Shown: positions 1 through 11,143 of the stretch, piece after piece | Position numbering within the stretch: position 1 is the first letter of the stretch | Layout of the letters: every line of letters starts with the position of its first letter | NCBI GenBank assembly: GCA_964035015.1 | Contig: OZ036006.1 | Coordinates: 11,449,316-11,513,315, forward strand | DNA from: Corallium rubrum | Lineage: Eukaryota; Cnidaria; Anthozoa; Scleralcyonacea; Coralliidae | Reading direction: 5' to 3' | DNA length: 64,000 nt | The notes under the pieces: model-generated | Database searches by the model: none | The model's input: the letters and a program-made list of their open reading frames with translations, nothing else | Told to the model about the DNA's origin: nothing | Program-made: the position numbers and the translations under genes

Positions 1-1765
1 TGGAACTTTTGTGATTGCCATGGTAAGCGCAAGCTCTCAGGTTACTCTAAACCTTAAAAAGGGAATTATCATTTTTGCTTCATTGTTTAAAAATAGAAAG
101 ATTTAAACGTTTGAATTACAATGCCTACATAAGCCCTAATCGTCACATTTATTCACTGGACTAAACGCTACTTGATTGCTGATAAATAAGAAAAATTAAT
201 TTTATCATTGGAGGGGTCCAGGAACCAGCAGTTTCCACGAAAACAACTAAAGTTCCACAGTAAAACGTATTTTATTTAATACTACTAGAAATTACTATCG
301 CAAGTGAAATGCTGCCTCAAATGGGACAAAAAGCTTTAGTCTACTCCACAGGCAACTCTACGCAGTCTGTGGCCAAAGTGACACCCCCCTTGCCCTACCT
401 GAGATTGCACAATGCACTGATTAGTTTCCTGATATTTTACAAAATTCTTGAAATAAGTCCTTTAATTTTAAGTGCAACAGACAGAGAACATTTACACGTT
501 TATTTTTAATTATAAGATTTAAAATTATACATTGCTATAAAACTTATCTCTTAATATAATTGGCAAGGGTTTTGACGGGATAAACATTAAACACTACAAC
601 ATGTATTGATATAATATACAAATAATAGATCATTATGTCTCTTGCTGTGGCACAGCTGTCAATGCAATTCAAAGTGTTTCGTGTTATGACAAATGTATAG
701 CGGAAACACTATACAGGCAATACACCAACCTCAGATTATTTTGGAGAATTTGTATAACTATAATAATTATATTCCAAACTGTGCATGCTAGCATTTTAGA
801 GTTGCGCATTGTTTATAATCTCTGATTTTTATAAGTTCTTGGTAAAACTTTCAAGGCGATTTACAATAGTCATTGATGACAATCCATTACTTTCAAGATG
901 TCTCACTCTGCATAATTATTGTGTTGCAATCCATCATTGAAACGTAGTTTATTTTCTAAGAGAACATGTAATACTGTATTTACTTTCCAGGAAACATGAT
1001 TATCCAGGAGTAGGACTGATTAATACTTGATTTGTGTTATAAGTGAATCATACTTTTCTTTTTTTGAATGAAATGATAATCCATTTCTTGTCAGACTTCA
1101 ATGTACAGTCACTGCATCACATGTTAGTTTATTACAGTCTACAAAAAGATACAGATGCAGTGTATCCAGATACTGTTAAGTTTTTGTGACAAAATCCACA
1201 TAAATCAGACGTACTGTATGGAATAGCATCTTGTAGATATACAGCAGTTCCAAAGGTCCGCAAAGACATGGTATTTTGTACACTTCAATCCCCAATGGTA
1301 GTCAACAGTTAACAGATCCATTGTGGTTAGTGAATCAATAAGTTTCTTAGTTTCCCATGAAGAAGAACAGTTTGATAATTCGTTTCTTTGAGAAGTCTTT
1401 GACACTTTGTGGTTACTTGTAGCTAGCGGACATTTGCATATGTTATAATAGTACTGTATATCACGAATTATAGAAATCTATAAAAGAACAAAATTGTTTG
1501 TTAGCATGCATATGTACAGTTCACAAAGAACACAGGGAATTGGGTTAGGTTACAGTTGAGGGGTGATTAATAGTTTTTACTGTGTAAGAGATAAAGACTT
1601 ACCATTGACCTTGCCAATCATCTTAATAATCTTATAATACAAAAATAAAAATAAATTAAAGTAGATCTAATTTATGAGTTAAACCTGAAATGGATACACA
1701 TTTCATGCACATAACACTACATGTGGATCTAACTGAGATGCACAATTGAAATCCCCTGGTATTAT

Positions 1766-4700
1766 TCAATCTCGATGGTTTGATGAGTTAATATATGCAC
1801 TACATGTGATCTGTGCCAAATGATCGAGCCTGTTTTCTTCTTCAAGCCTGAACTGTAAATTTGCTGATGACTTCAAGCTTGTCAATCTTTCATAAGTCAT
1901 TGGTTCAATAACACAAGATGACAGTGTTTTTGCTCTGCTTATTGCAACGTAAGAGACTCCAGCAGTTCTCTCAGATTTACCAATATCTATCCAAGCCTTT
2001 GGTAGAGTGAGTCCTTGGCTCTTGTGTATTGTTAGAGCCCAAGCAAGTCTGAGAGGTAATTGTTGCCTCTCATGGAAACCATTCTCTGTCTGTGATGAAA
2101 CAGTGATTGGACATATTGGGACACACGATGGTTGAGCATCATTGAATGAAGGACCTCTATAGTTCTCAAACTGAACAATTACAGCAACAGGCAAGGCTGG
2201 TGGCTGATGGTTGTTGTCAAAGATGAAATCAATGATTGTTCCAGTAGCCCCATTGCAGAGACCAACACTTGACCACAAATTCATGGTTAGCATGACTCTA
2301 GCACCCTTTGCTAGAAAAATCATAGGTTCTAATCCAGACATGTCATCTGAAGAGATCTTTTTAGCTATTGCAGATGAATGGCGAGCATTGATATGGGCAA
2401 CTGGATGCTCAAGTTTAGTTAGTTGTTCATGGTTGTAATTTGCAACTTGTTCATTGCTGTAAAAAAGTCTGGTAGAATCGTCAAATTCAGACAAATTTGG
2501 GATGTTTGATGGCTGACGAGTCAAAAGTAATTTCCAGTCATGAACTATAGACTCAGCTTTACGAAGTCGCAACAATAAATCTCTGAAGTTGACTTGTTCA
2601 GAACTCATACCTTGTACTCGCTGATTCACAGTGAGCTTAACAACTTTATCAAACATTCTGTAAGTTTGATAGCCTTGTTCACCATCAGCACTTGATGGTT
2701 TAGCATGATAAAGAGGCTTATCTGCTACAGGTGGTAACTGACCTGGGTCACCAATTAAAATCAGAGATTTTCCTCCAAGAACTTTGTTATGACATCCAGT
2801 TGCTTGTTTGCAACGCTTATCTATCCAGCCAAAAGCAACTTGGCCAAGCATAGAATATTCGTCAATAAGAATGTAATCAACTCCATTTAAGCTTTCTTGC
2901 AGTCTACACAGACTTTGACCTGTTAGATCTTTTCTACCCCTAGAGCCAATGGGCAATTTCAACAGTGAGTGTACAGTGATACCTCTAATACTATAAGCAG
3001 CTTTTCCAGTTGTTGCAGTAACTACACATTTACCTCGTAAAAGGTTACGAATAGCATTGATAAGGTAACTCTTACCAGTACCAGCAACACCAATAATAAT
3101 AAGGCATAATGGTTCTTTTTCTGATGAAATACATGTATCATCAAAATGTGACTTGACAATATTATAAGCAAGTCGTTGCATTTCACTGAAACTGTTTATA
3201 TCTACAACTTCATACTGCTCATTTATGATATAATTATCTTTTTTATTTTTTATCCATGTTGGCATTTCATGAATTTGTTGTTCAGAATACTGAGCTCTGT
3301 CTTGGTGCCAGTCATGTGTTGACTCTGATGTTTGTTCAGAGTTGTGAAATGGAGTGTGAAGTTCGGATAAGATCATCCATTCCTCACGGGTATTGCCTTG
3401 CTCTTCACAAGGTTCATCTTCAGGTTCCTGTTGACTCTGAATAACAGTTTGTAGTTTGTCAAACCAGTCTGGAACATTGGTTTGTCCATAAGGTGTCTGC
3501 AAAAATTCTTGCCAATGATTAGTTAAAACTTCATCAGTTGGTTCTTGGTCACCCCATGCATTGTTTTGGGTTGTTTTCCAGGGTTTATACCTTAGAAGCT
3601 GATATTTACAATAAAGACCAAAATTTGGCCCTTTAGGATTAGACGAGTATGTTGGAAATATTCTTGGAACAACATTCTCTGGTAGTTTTGTTAGCTCACT
3701 GTTAACAACTTTGTATGTTGTAGCAAACTGAACAAAGTTCATGTTCATAATGTCTTGTGAACTGTCATATTGTTGACGGTTAGCATACACATCAAGAAGT
3801 GAATTATCAGTGCAAGAATCACCATCCTCAATAGATTCATTGTCACGTACTCTACGTGAACCATTGAGACTCACTGGAATCACTTTAAAAGATGAACTGT
3901 GAAGTTTTAGTGACAACAAATGATGCATTGTCTCTTGAGCTGCATAATCTCTTTCACCAAGAGTTTTCATGACTACCTTTTTGATAGCCCTGTGAGGGTC
4001 ACTATTGTTGTCAACATTCTGGACAATAGAATTAAATGCCTGTTTCAGCACAGGTGACCTTGGTTCACCTTTAGCAGCATATTTAGTAAGATACTCAACA
4101 CAAGCATAGTGATCAATAACAGCTTGAATGTCACAGTTAGCTCTCCATCCTTGCAGCTGGAGTTGTTGGTTGTTGTTTAACCTCGAATCGTTTCTCTTAG
4201 TTACAATCTTTGCTCTATATTGCACATTCTCACCTTTACTGTGAATTTCTTCAAATTCTAATTTTGTCTGAGGACAGTGATCAAATGGAAAATGAAATCT
4301 ACATTTCAACTCTGATTCATTCGATTTTTTTCTAAGACAGTAGTTTGTGCTACAACGAGTGTGTCGTTGGACCATATTTAAAAGATCTACATAATCAGAT
4401 TCTACTTCAAACTCATGAATGTCATTATGACGTTTCTGACATGGATGGACTTGGGGTCTTATCCACATGTCCTCATCGGGTGGGTTTGGGTTAACAGTTG
4501 ACAATAACCAATCAACATACTGACATGCTATGTCAGCAGCTTTCTTACCAGCTTCAATATCCTGGTCTAGTTCTACTGTATCTGGACAATCATTTTCATC
4601 CTTAAACTTCTGAGCTAAAAAGCCTTTCAGAGCAGTCTGAGTAAGTTGACACAATCCTGGGTCATTATTTAGTTTAGCAGTACCATGACAATGGATACTA

Positions 4701-5068
4701 CCTCTACCTTGGTATTCATATCTGAACCAGTGCCACTTTGCACCAAGAGTATCATAAAGCCAGTGTTTAACAAAGCTTTCAAGTCTCTGTGTGAAAAACC
4801 AATCCACAATATGAGGATTATTAATGACATTTTGTCGCCTCACCTCACTGGTGGTGTGGTTATTATTTGCTCCAAACAGAGCATGTAACTCAGGCCAATG
4901 CATACCTGCAGAGGAAAAAGTAAAGAACAATGTTGGTGCTCCAACATTAGTTATAATAGCTTTAAGTTCCTCTCTCACTTTATTCCAGTAAGCATTTGTA
5001 CCAGCAATATTGCCAACATACCTGGACACTTTAGACATGAATACAGCTGAGTTGTTACTTGCAGCCAT
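1766..5068 (-). CDS. Helitron Rep (HUH nuclease) plus PIF1-type helicase
   Basis: The frame is 1100 aa; the first Met is internal to the ancestral protein, and the frame is open upstream to the break near 5101. It encodes the rolling-circle transposase. Residues 1-340 hold the Rep: an [15 protein letters not shown] block (48-62), the HUH motif GSIHCHG with His126/His128, a Cys/His cluster (239-259) and the two-tyrosine motif YLTKYAAK with Tyr326 and Tyr330. The C-terminal half is a superfamily-1 PIF1 helicase: Walker A GVAGTGKS (660-667), Walker B IDEYSM (735-740), GDPGQLPP (773-780), and late motifs including LTIHKSQG and YVAISRAK. All catalytic residues that I checked are present and there is no internal stop. 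The enzyme would be functional only if the frame break at 5101 is bypassed or the protein starts downstream of it. Confidence 0.92.
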   Translation of the reverse strand: MAASNNSAVFMSKVSRYVGNIAGTNAYWNKVREELKAIITNVGAPTLFFTFSSAGMHWPELHALFGANNNHTTSEVRRQNVINNPHIVDWFFTQRLESFVKHWLYDTLGAKWHWFRYEYQGRGSIHCHGTAKLNNDPGLCQLTQTALKGFLAQKFKDENDCPDTVELDQDIEAGKKAADIACQYVDWLLSTVNPNPPDEDMWIRPQVHPCQKRHNDIHEFEVESDYVDLLNMVQRHTRCSTNYCLRKKSNESELKCRFHFPFDHCPQTKLEFEEIHSKGENVQYRAKIVTKRNDSRLNNNQQLQLQGWRANCDIQAVIDHYACVEYLTKYAAKGEPRSPVLKQAFNSIVQNVDNNSDPHRAIKKVVMKTLGERDYAAQETMHHLLSLKLHSSSFKVIPVSLNGSRRVRDNESIEDGDSCTDNSLLDVYANRQQYDSSQDIMNMNFVQFATTYKVVNSELTKLPENVVPRIFPTYSSNPKGPNFGLYCKYQLLRYKPWKTTQNNAWGDQEPTDEVLTNHWQEFLQTPYGQTNVPDWFDKLQTVIQSQQEPEDEPCEEQGNTREEWMILSELHTPFHNSEQTSESTHDWHQDRAQYSEQQIHEMPTWIKNKKDNYIINEQYEVVDINSFSEMQRLAYNIVKSHFDDTCISSEKEPLCLIIIGVAGTGKSYLINAIRNLLRGKCVVTATTGKAAYSIRGITVHSLLKLPIGSRGRKDLTGQSLCRLQESLNGVDYILIDEYSMLGQVAFGWIDKRCKQATGCHNKVLGGKSLILIGDPGQLPPVADKPLYHAKPSSADGEQGYQTYRMFDKVVKLTVNQRVQGMSSEQVNFRDLLLRLRKAESIVHDWKLLLTRQPSNIPNLSEFDDSTRLFYSNEQVANYNHEQLTKLEHPVAHINARHSSAIAKKISSDDMSGLEPMIFLAKGARVMLTMNLWSSVGLCNGATGTIIDFIFDNNHQPPALPVAVIVQFENYRGPSFNDAQPSCVPICPITVSSQTENGFHERQQLPLRLAWALTIHKSQGLTLPKAWIDIGKSERTAGVSYVAISRAKTLSSCVIEPMTYERLTSLKSSANLQFRLEEENRLDHLAQITCSAYINSSNHRD

Positions 5069-7761
5069 TTCACGCAGCTCATCAATAGTAAGATGAGCTT
5101 CCCTGGATTTTGTTTGAGGAATATTCCACTTTGTTGCAAAATACGCTTTCTCTGAATCATGTTGAAAGCCCAGTATGAAAATCTGGGGTGGTTAGCAAAA
5201 CGATACACCCATTTACAATCAATAATCTCAGCAAATTTCAAAAGATGCTTAATTCTTTCTTGAAGAGGCACATCTCTCAAGAGACTTTGATTAGTGGGAT
5301 CACCTTTCCCATCAGGGAATAATGTTGGAAATGCCATAGTGGCCAGATGTGATATCTGGTACTCGTTTAATGGCTCATTTTCAACAGTGGGCCATGCCAT
5401 TGGTTCATTTGCAGAGAGCTGATTTCTAACAGCTTCTACTTCTTGTTGTTGCTGTTCACCAACAGGTAAAAAACTACTCATCTCAGTTGAGTCATTATAA
5501 ACTATGTCCTCAGAAGGGTTATCAGTAGGTGGGCCTAAATCAGGCATAGCACTATCATCTGAGACTATTTCATCTTCAGTCTCAACAGTCATGAGATCTG
5601 ATGGAACACCATTTTCAGGTAAAGAATTTAATGCATTTTCATTAATTTCTAACTCAACATAATATGGATTATTATGTATAAGCCACAATAATGCATTGTG
5701 TACTTTTTCTCTTCTCACAGTCACATCTTTAAAAGTGTTATTTCTACCTTTGGCCTTGACAATAATCACAGACAATTCTTTCGGATATCTCGGCAATGAT
5801 GTTGTCAGGTCTTTCACATTTTGTGGCAAGTTAATACAATGCCCTGAGTAACCTCTTTGTCCACCTGGTTTAATATAAACTCTCATAATAGGGAGAGCAC
5901 GAGCAATCAACATTTCCTCAACTTGAGTCAAAGCTTGTAACTCATGTGGTGGTACTGGTGAAGGAATCATTGAATTTTCAAATGAGAACTTTTTAGGAGA
6001 TTTTGTATCTCTAGAACATCGTGAGCATACATAATTATTGGGTGAACGTGGTTTAGATTTCAATGGCCATGCCTCTTGACAACTTGTGCATTGACTGATG
6101 AAATATTCAAGAGATTTATGAAACTTAGCAATGTTGGATTTTGCCCAACTTTGTTTGTGAATACTACCATTTTTCTTTATGTCAAATTCTTTAAAATAAT
6201 CCTGCTGATTAATATTATTATTGGTACTGTATTGTTCAAGTCTAGCACATTTTTTAATTTGACATTCATCTGAACACTTATTCAGTTTAGCATTTGCAAG
6301 TTGAGCTTGCTTTTCAATAGTAGTCCCCTCTGCTCGTTTTCTTTTCTGATATTTCTTAGCATTCTCCAGTCTAGTTTGCTTTTTATTTTCAGTTTCTACA
6401 GCTTGTTTGCTTTTCTGATATTTTCTAGCATTCTCCAGTCTAGTTTGTTTTTCATTTTCAGTTTCTACAGCTTGTTTACTTTTCTGATATTTCTTAGCAT
6501 TCTCCAGTCTAGTTTGTTTTTCATTTTCAGTTTGAACAGATTGTTTACGTTTCTGATATTTTCTAGCATTCTCCAGTCTGGTTTGTTTTTCATTTTCACT
6601 CTCTACAACTTGTTTACTTTTCTGATATTTTCTGGCATTCTTCAGTCTAGCTTGTTTTTCATTTTCAGTTTCTACTGAACGTTTAGTTTTCTGATATTTT
6701 CTAGCCTTCTCCAGAATTCTAGTTTGTTTCTCATTACGAGTACTTGTACTTTGGCCCAATAAAGTATTAGAGCCTTTTTGCATTATCTCAGAATTTGTTA
6801 ACTGAACAGTTAACCCCTTAACTTCAAAAGGAGTTACATTGGCTCGAGGTACAGTATTCTGGAAATAAATCACGACATTACTTATACTTTCAACAGAAAC
6901 CAATACACATTTTCCAAATGGATGTGGTATACCATATGAATCTCTTGAGTGAGAATCAAAAATTTTAAAGTTCCCTTCAGAAGTCTTTAAAACTGCAACT
7001 GTGTTGCAATCAATAGTCAACAGGCAATGCTGATAATTTAACTGAGAATCCAAAAACAGATTATTCAGAGCATTTTCCAAAGAATAATATGGTGGATTGT
7101 TAGTTGCCATAAATAAATCCCCAGCAAATGGGTCACTATATTGCAAATAACACATTTGATTGGAAACTGCAACCATTTCTGGCACATCAGTTAAAAGCAA
7201 AAACGTTTTATTAATAGAATTGCTTATACAAGTATAAAGGCTGTTTCCAGCACACAATATGTCATTCAAGCATGATGAATCCCATGCATTGATATTCGTT
7301 ATTTGACTATGTATTACTGCAGTCAAAGACATGGCTACACATTGTTTACCAGCATTTTGTCTAAACTTCTTTGCATTACCTTGGCTAAAATCAGCACATA
7401 TAGTTTTAGTTGGGTCAACCACATCATATACTGTGGGTCCAGGATTTTCTTCGACATCATTTGCCATTCTCAACAACAATGGAACATACACATTGCAGCA
7501 TGACATTTGAGTAAACGATACTATCACTTGATTCAAGCTTTTACATGTATATTGTTCTGCCAACCTCTTTGTTGGCAAATAAAATAGACCCAGATAAAAT
7601 ATTCGTATCAGTATTATTAATACCATAGCCGTTATTAGCAGCTGAAGTAACATCAACATTACAACACAAATATCACCTTCGAGTCGAGTTGAATACTCTT
7701 TGACCCTTACATTATTGTGTGCACCAATTCGGGCACGATATTGCTCAATTGTTACTCCCAT
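4975..7761 (-). CDS. Helitron polyprotein, N-terminal part: 2A peptide, cysteine peptidase, basic repeats, DUF6570-like
   Basis: The frame is 928 aa and starts at an ATG at 7759-7761. Residues 1-108 form a small leader with a hydrophobic membrane segment (about 32-62) and end in a canonical 2A motif, DVEENPGP (102-109). Residues 120-300 look like a papain-like cysteine peptidase: a GKQC motif gives Cys141, and FDSHSRD gives His271 with nearby Asp residues. This resembles the OTU/C76-type peptidases found in some Helitrons. Residues about 343-500 are seven 23-aa Lys/Arg-rich repeats. A CxxC...CxxC zinc ribbon (558-582) follows, then a region I recognise as DUF6570-like (about 590-720) that precedes the Helitron Rep. 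From about residue 888 the frame is lost: the Rep N-terminal sequence continues in the frame of the 1766-5068 ORF, so one base is missing near 5101-5103. The final ~30 residues are therefore out of frame. Confidence 0.85.
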   Translation of the reverse strand: MGVTIEQYRARIGAHNNVRVKEYSTRLEGDICVVMLMLLQLLITAMVLIILIRIFYLGLFYLPTKRLAEQYTCKSLNQVIVSFTQMSCCNVYVPLLLRMANDVEENPGPTVYDVVDPTKTICADFSQGNAKKFRQNAGKQCVAMSLTAVIHSQITNINAWDSSCLNDILCAGNSLYTCISNSINKTFLLLTDVPEMVAVSNQMCYLQYSDPFAGDLFMATNNPPYYSLENALNNLFLDSQLNYQHCLLTIDCNTVAVLKTSEGNFKIFDSHSRDSYGIPHPFGKCVLVSVESISNVVIYFQNTVPRANVTPFEVKGLTVQLTNSEIMQKGSNTLLGQSTSTRNEKQTRILEKARKYQKTKRSVETENEKQARLKNARKYQKSKQVVESENEKQTRLENARKYQKRKQSVQTENEKQTRLENAKKYQKSKQAVETENEKQTRLENARKYQKSKQAVETENKKQTRLENAKKYQKRKRAEGTTIEKQAQLANAKLNKCSDECQIKKCARLEQYSTNNNINQQDYFKEFDIKKNGSIHKQSWAKSNIAKFHKSLEYFISQCTSCQEAWPLKSKPRSPNNYVCSRCSRDTKSPKKFSFENSMIPSPVPPHELQALTQVEEMLIARALPIMRVYIKPGGQRGYSGHCINLPQNVKDLTTSLPRYPKELSVIIVKAKGRNNTFKDVTVRREKVHNALLWLIHNNPYYVELEINENALNSLPENGVPSDLMTVETEDEIVSDDSAMPDLGPPTDNPSEDIVYNDSTEMSSFLPVGEQQQQEVEAVRNQLSANEPMAWPTVENEPLNEYQISHLATMAFPTLFPDGKGDPTNQSLLRDVPLQERIKHLLKFAEIIDCKWVYRFANHPRFSYWAFNMIQRKRILQQSGIFLKQNPGKLILLLMSCVKWLQVTTQLYSCLKCPGMLAILLVQMLTGIK
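6253..6735 (-). repeat. 69-bp coding tandem repeat (23 aa)
   Basis: There are about seven head-to-tail units of 69 bp inside the Helitron ORF. Each encodes a variant of [18 protein letters not shown] followed by a short acidic VETE-type linker. The unit is strongly basic and predicted helical, consistent with a nucleic-acid-binding or coiled-coil region. The length stays a multiple of three, so the repeat has evolved under coding constraint. Confidence 0.85.
7435..7458 (-). other. 2A ribosome-skipping motif
   Basis: The codons read D-V-E-E-N-P-G-P, an exact match to the D(V/I)ExNPGP consensus of 2A peptides. In known 2A sequences the ribosome fails to link Gly to the final Pro and then continues, giving two proteins from one ORF. 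Here the break would fall between Gly108 and Pro109 and release a 108-residue membrane-anchored leader. The leader begins [14 protein letters not shown] recall leaders of this kind in front of 2A motifs in other aquatic-animal retroelements, but could not verify this. Confidence 0.88.
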
Positions 7762-7924
7762 TTACTGAACTTGGTTAAATAATTAATCAGTGTCTTACCT
7801 ATACAACTGTTTTCTTTTCTTCCACAAGCACTGCACAGCAGCTTGGTTCAGTAAAAGTACGTTTTTTAATACGTTTGTCAATAGTCAACAGGCACAAACT
7901 ATGCCTTCGTTTGTATGTTTTAGC

Positions 7925-8036
7925 GAGCACAACGACTTCGCTAAGTTTGATTTCAACGAGCACAATGGCTTCGTTTATATTTTTGACGAGCACAATGGCT
8001 TCGTTTATATTTTTGACGAGCACAATGGCTTCGTTT
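7925..8036. repeat. 30-bp tandem repeat upstream of the Helitron ORF
   Basis: Three near-identical 30-bp units containing cgagcacaatggcttcgttt are preceded by one or two degenerate units. The minus strand stays open across them (166 aa, 7799-8299), but the frame has no recognisable domain and its open state follows from the 30-bp unit length. I treat it as leader sequence of the Helitron rather than a gene. Confidence 0.6.
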
Positions 8037-8917
8037 GATTTGATTTGCGTGAAACACACACGCAGATAGTGTCTGATCAGAATGTTGATCAGCGTGAACA
8101 CAATGGCTCCTGTGAGAATCAATGAACCCACACCAAATATAGAACCCACACCTAAAAATAGAAGAAAACAACCATGAAATCCCCTACCAAGTTTGTTGTC
8201 AGTTGTAGGAATTGATATCTTACCTCGACAAGATAATCTATCCTCACTAAAATTGAATAAGATCCTATAAAGACAACAAGTGCGTTCATTTACAGCCAAG
8301 AACAGCCAAGAACAAGTGTGAATGTGTGATTCCGATTTCCGACTCGTGGCATTGCCAGTTCAAAAAATCCATCGCCGTCGTGGTGTTGCCGTGTTGAAAC
8401 CATGCTTCAAACGTTCATGCAATTTCATCAAACAAATCCTTTTGGCGTATGTGAAAAGAAACTTCCTACGTCACAAAACGTCATAAAATGGTCAACAAAT
8501 AAATAAATAAATAAATAAACTCTCAAAATCGAGATTTCGTTGACTATACATAACTCGGCAAAGAGGTCTGGACACGAGACACAAGCAACCCATGTCAAGA
8601 TTAGTGAGCTGCCTCGCTACGCTCGGCAGCAATAAGCATGCAACATTTGAGCACTTTCTATTGTTTATTTCTAGAGATATTCCTAATTTTACGATTTTCA
8701 TTTCGCTCGTTTGGAGAAAATGACGTCATCAGCCATATAATTTGCATATTTCAAAAACGTGAATATCTCTTGAACGAGATGAGTTATTTACAAACCACAA
8801 ACGCCGTTCCTCCTCATTTTAAATGTACTTTATGATTAGATCAAAAAAAGACTGACGATTTTTCATCTTAGTGACACTTTAAATAAAGATTTTATTATTA
8901 TTTTTATTATGTCTTAC

Positions 8918-9105
8918 CTCATCCTGAACTTCTCCTGACGACTTCACATTGCTGGATTCCCCTCCACTGGCAACAACAGTAATCACAAATGGAGAAGCAC
9001 CAGTCGTCATCACACTTTGTTCACTAGAAGAAGTTTCACGACCATCATTTACTCCAGCTGACTCTGGTAGTATTTCCACAGACATATCTGTGCACAACAG
9101 AGACC
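8918..9105 (-). CDS. Possible internal exon, unknown Ser/Thr-rich protein
   Basis: On the minus strand an open stretch of about 62 codons is bounded by an acceptor-like ctaccag just beyond 9105 and a consensus donor GAG|GTAAGA at 8918/8917. The peptide is rich in Ser, Thr, Glu and Val, with no known domain. A consensus donor also exists on the other strand at 9113 (AG|GTAAGT), so the strand is not certain. No partner exon was found. Low confidence. Confidence 0.25.
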
Positions 9106-9208
9106 CTGGTAGGTAAGTGAATGCAATGATATACTGATCAAAAATAAACTAAGAAATAATAACTTAATATAAATAAGTTTTGTGGAAACACCACGTAAAA
9201 TATTTCTT

Positions 9209-9250
9209 TGCTAAGCTTTCGGCCTGTTGACTCAGGCCTTCATCAGAGCA
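9209..9250 (-). ncRNA. Hammerhead-ribozyme-like motif, PLE left end
   Basis: Read on the minus strand: TGCT, then CTGATGA (9240-9246), then a 6-bp perfect hairpin GGCCTG..CAGGCC, then GAAA (9217-9220), then GCTTAGCA. TGCT pairs with AGCA (helix I). The AGCT between GAAA and the helix-I strand is palindromic, so helix III could form only between two copies. One extra A lies between CTGATGA and helix II, unlike the textbook core. Hammerheads in PLE ends are known from the literature; activity here is not shown. Confidence 0.5.
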
Positions 9251-9293
9251 TTGACAACAAGTTTTCCTTCCGTTAAACCAGATGGGACTTTAA

Positions 9294-10069
9294 GTCATAC
9301 GTGTATAGAAAACCAACACTCACTGACAGATGCATGAGAAAATTTTTCATGATGATGAAAAATTTTCTCATGTCTCTGAGGATGATTCTGAATTAGAACT
9401 GACAGATACCTTAACTACACTTCATTCCATCATCCAAGTATCAAATCGTCTGTGTGCAAAACTCTCGTTCACCGAGCGCGAACAACATCTTCAGGATGAA
9501 TTAGATCACCTTAAGTTGGTTTTAACTAACAACGGTTTTCCTGAGAAGATAACTCAAGCTTCTATGACACCGTCGGTACATTCGGAGCTGAATACTCAGT
9601 CCCAGCAAGAACCACCTTCAGTTTCTCTTCCGTATATCGGACCAGCATCCCACAAAATTGAGAGGATTCTAAATCGTGCTGGTATTAAACGGTAGTCAAC
9701 ACAAATTGTTGAAGGTACTTTTCGCACATAAAGATGAGGTGGATAGCTTATCTAAGCCTGGAGTGTATCGCATTCCGTGTCAGTGTGGCTTAGTTTACAT
9801 CGGGGAAACGGAGAAATCTCTCAACACGCCTGAAGGAGCATAAGACATGTTGCATTAAAGCCCAACATGATAAATCTGCGGTCGCCAAACGCGCTTGGAA
9901 GTACGACCATCGTGTTAAGTGGGAAGAGTCGTCACTCTTAGCCAGCGACAAGCAGTACTTCACGCGAAGAACAAGAGAATCTATTGAGATTGCAAAACAT
10001 CACACTATTTCTCGGGAGGGACAGCCATTAAACAGCACGTGCTGTGCCCTATTCGGAGAACATTCTTGA
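9294..10069 (+). pseudogene. PLE reverse transcriptase C-terminus and GIY-YIG endonuclease, broken
   Basis: The fragment opens with a PLE-type RT end (VYRKPTLTDR, 9301-9330). It passes a palindromic rearrangement, then runs through the linker (open 9330-9695) into a GIY-YIG nuclease with GVYRIPCQCGLVYIGETEKS near 9757-9820 and downstream LKEHKTCC and TRRTRES blocks. There are at least two frame changes, near 9693 and near 9830, and a stop at 10067-10069. The GIY-YIG domain is what lets PLEs cut their targets, so this copy cannot be autonomous. Confidence 0.75.
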
Positions 10070-10167
10070 TTTTGTTTTCTAATTAATAAAATTAACATAC
10101 GCCATTGTATTCTTTCTTGATCAGTTGCTTAGTTTATAAATGACGTGAGCCAACAGCTTGTTGTTAT

Positions 10168-10202
10168 TGCTCTGATGAACGCCTCAGGTCGAAAGCTTAG
10201 CA
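10168..10202 (+). ncRNA. Hammerhead-ribozyme-like motif, PLE right end
   Basis: This is the same core as at 9209, in the sense orientation of the element: TGCT, CTGATGA (10172-10178), a shorter decayed helix II, GAAA (10191-10194) and GCTTAGCA with helix I able to pair TGCT/AGCA. Helix II retains only about three pairs, so this copy may be dead. Confidence 0.42.
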
Positions 10203-10251
10203 AATAAATATTTTATGTGGTGTTTCCACAAAAACTTATTTATATTACATT

Positions 10252-10518
10252 AAGAGGAAGAAGAAGAAGAAGGAGAAGAAGAAGAAGTAGAAGAAGAAGT
10301 AGAAGAAGAAGAAGAAGAAGAAGAAGAAGAAGAAGAAGAAGAAGAAGAAGAAGAAGAAGAAGAAGAAGAAGAAGAAGAAGAAGAAGAAGAAGGAGAAGGA
10401 GGAGAAGGAGGAGAAGGAGGAAAAGAAGGAGAAGAAGAAGAAGAAGAAGAAGAAGAAGAAGAAGAAGAAGAAGAAGAAGAAGAAGAACAACAACAACAAC
10501 AGCAACAACAACAACAAC
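10252..10518. repeat. GAA triplet tract with AAC tail
   Basis: About 235 bp of nearly pure AAG/GAA (with scattered AGG interruptions) is followed by ~30 bp of AAC. It begins within 10 bp of the PLE end. The homopurine strand can form triplex DNA. The long Arg/Lys-like and Leu/Phe-like frames it opens on both strands are artefacts of the triplet. Confidence 0.95.
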
Positions 10519-10644
10519 TTTACCCAATAGATGGCGTATACCCATACCAGTACGGTAATTAACAACTTCATGACGTTTTAAAAGACTGCCAAAGTCAACC
10601 AAAAAATGTCAACTCAAATGGCATTTGAACTCACAACTTTGAAA

Positions 10645-11143
10645 CAGGGGTGGCAACCAGAGGGGGGCAGGGCTACAAGCCCTCCTGTCAGGGGACCATA
10701 GCCCCTCCATTGGGGAAATTTAGCAATTTGTTGCTTGGGGAATGATCTGGAAGAAAAATCGTATTTTTGTCAATTGGCAAAGAACGTTTAAGCCAGACAA
10801 GTCAGTAATTAATGCTTTACTAATGAAATAAAACTCCTGTAGAAACACAGAGTAAGGTATATGTTGTGTAGAAGCCAACATTAATTACAACACACAAAAT
10901 TCCATTTTCTGTCTGGAATATTGAACGAAAATGGCAAAGGTTAATGACCACAAAGGGTGTTCAACAGATTTTCCTTTATTAATACCTGGAAAATAAATGC
11001 TGTAGCTTGTCGGTTATTGCAATAATTTCATGCTGAGATGGGAAAAGGCACTCTAGATGTTCAAATTTAAAAAAATTGGAGGGATAATGCCCCCACCTCC
11101 CAACTAGCCCCCCTGTGTCAAGGAATTCCTGGTTCCACCCCTG
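10645..11143. mobile_element. hAT-like MITE
   Basis: The termini are CAGGGGTGGCAACC at the left and GGTTCCACCCCTG at the right (inverted). The flanking 8-mers CTTTGAAA (10637-10644) and CTTTGAAT (11144-11151) match at seven of eight positions, as expected for an aged hAT target duplication. There is no transposase inside. 11152-11570 holds AT-rich sequence in which I see no gene. Confidence 0.7.

Larger units (their letters stand above)
285..8635 (-). mobile_element. Helitron, near-complete autonomous copy
   Basis: The element is read on the minus strand. Its 3' terminus is the CTAG at 285-288, which fits the CTRR terminus of Helitrons, and the base just outside (284, A on the plus strand, T on the minus) fits A/T target insertion. 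The same terminus with the same flanking base is repeated at 27659 in a deletion derivative. The interior holds the Rep-helicase reading frames (1766-7761). The 5' end is uncertain: similarity to the derivative runs to about 8635, near a hairpin-forming stretch at 8610-8632. 289-1765 is the non-coding 3' part with no gene that I can support. 8040-8635 holds an AAAT run near 8497-8519 and no clear gene. I could not identify the usual 3' hairpin with confidence. Confidence 0.8.
9173..10247 (+). mobile_element. Penelope-like element, internally deleted, inverted ends
   Basis: The coding remnant lies on the plus strand (9294-10069). About 90 bp at the left edge (from 9173, beginning aaataagttttgtggaaac) is repeated in inverted orientation at the right edge (10160-10247). 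This is the arrangement of PLE pseudo-LTRs. Both ends carry a hammerhead-like core. The reverse transcriptase body is missing: only its C-terminal YRKPTLTDR motif remains, followed by a short palindrome (9331-9371) at the deletion scar. Confidence 0.75.

Noticed and set aside
6301..6678. 125-aa plus-strand Phe/Leu-rich frame
   Set aside because: It is the antisense shadow of the basic 23-aa repeats in the Helitron ORF.
7799..8299. 166-aa minus-strand frame with INEAIVLVK repeats
   Set aside because: The open state follows from the 30-bp tandem repeat and there is no domain; treated as Helitron leader.
10217..10602. Poly-Arg, poly-Leu and poly-Phe frames
   Set aside because: Pure GAA/CTT triplet repeat read in different frames.
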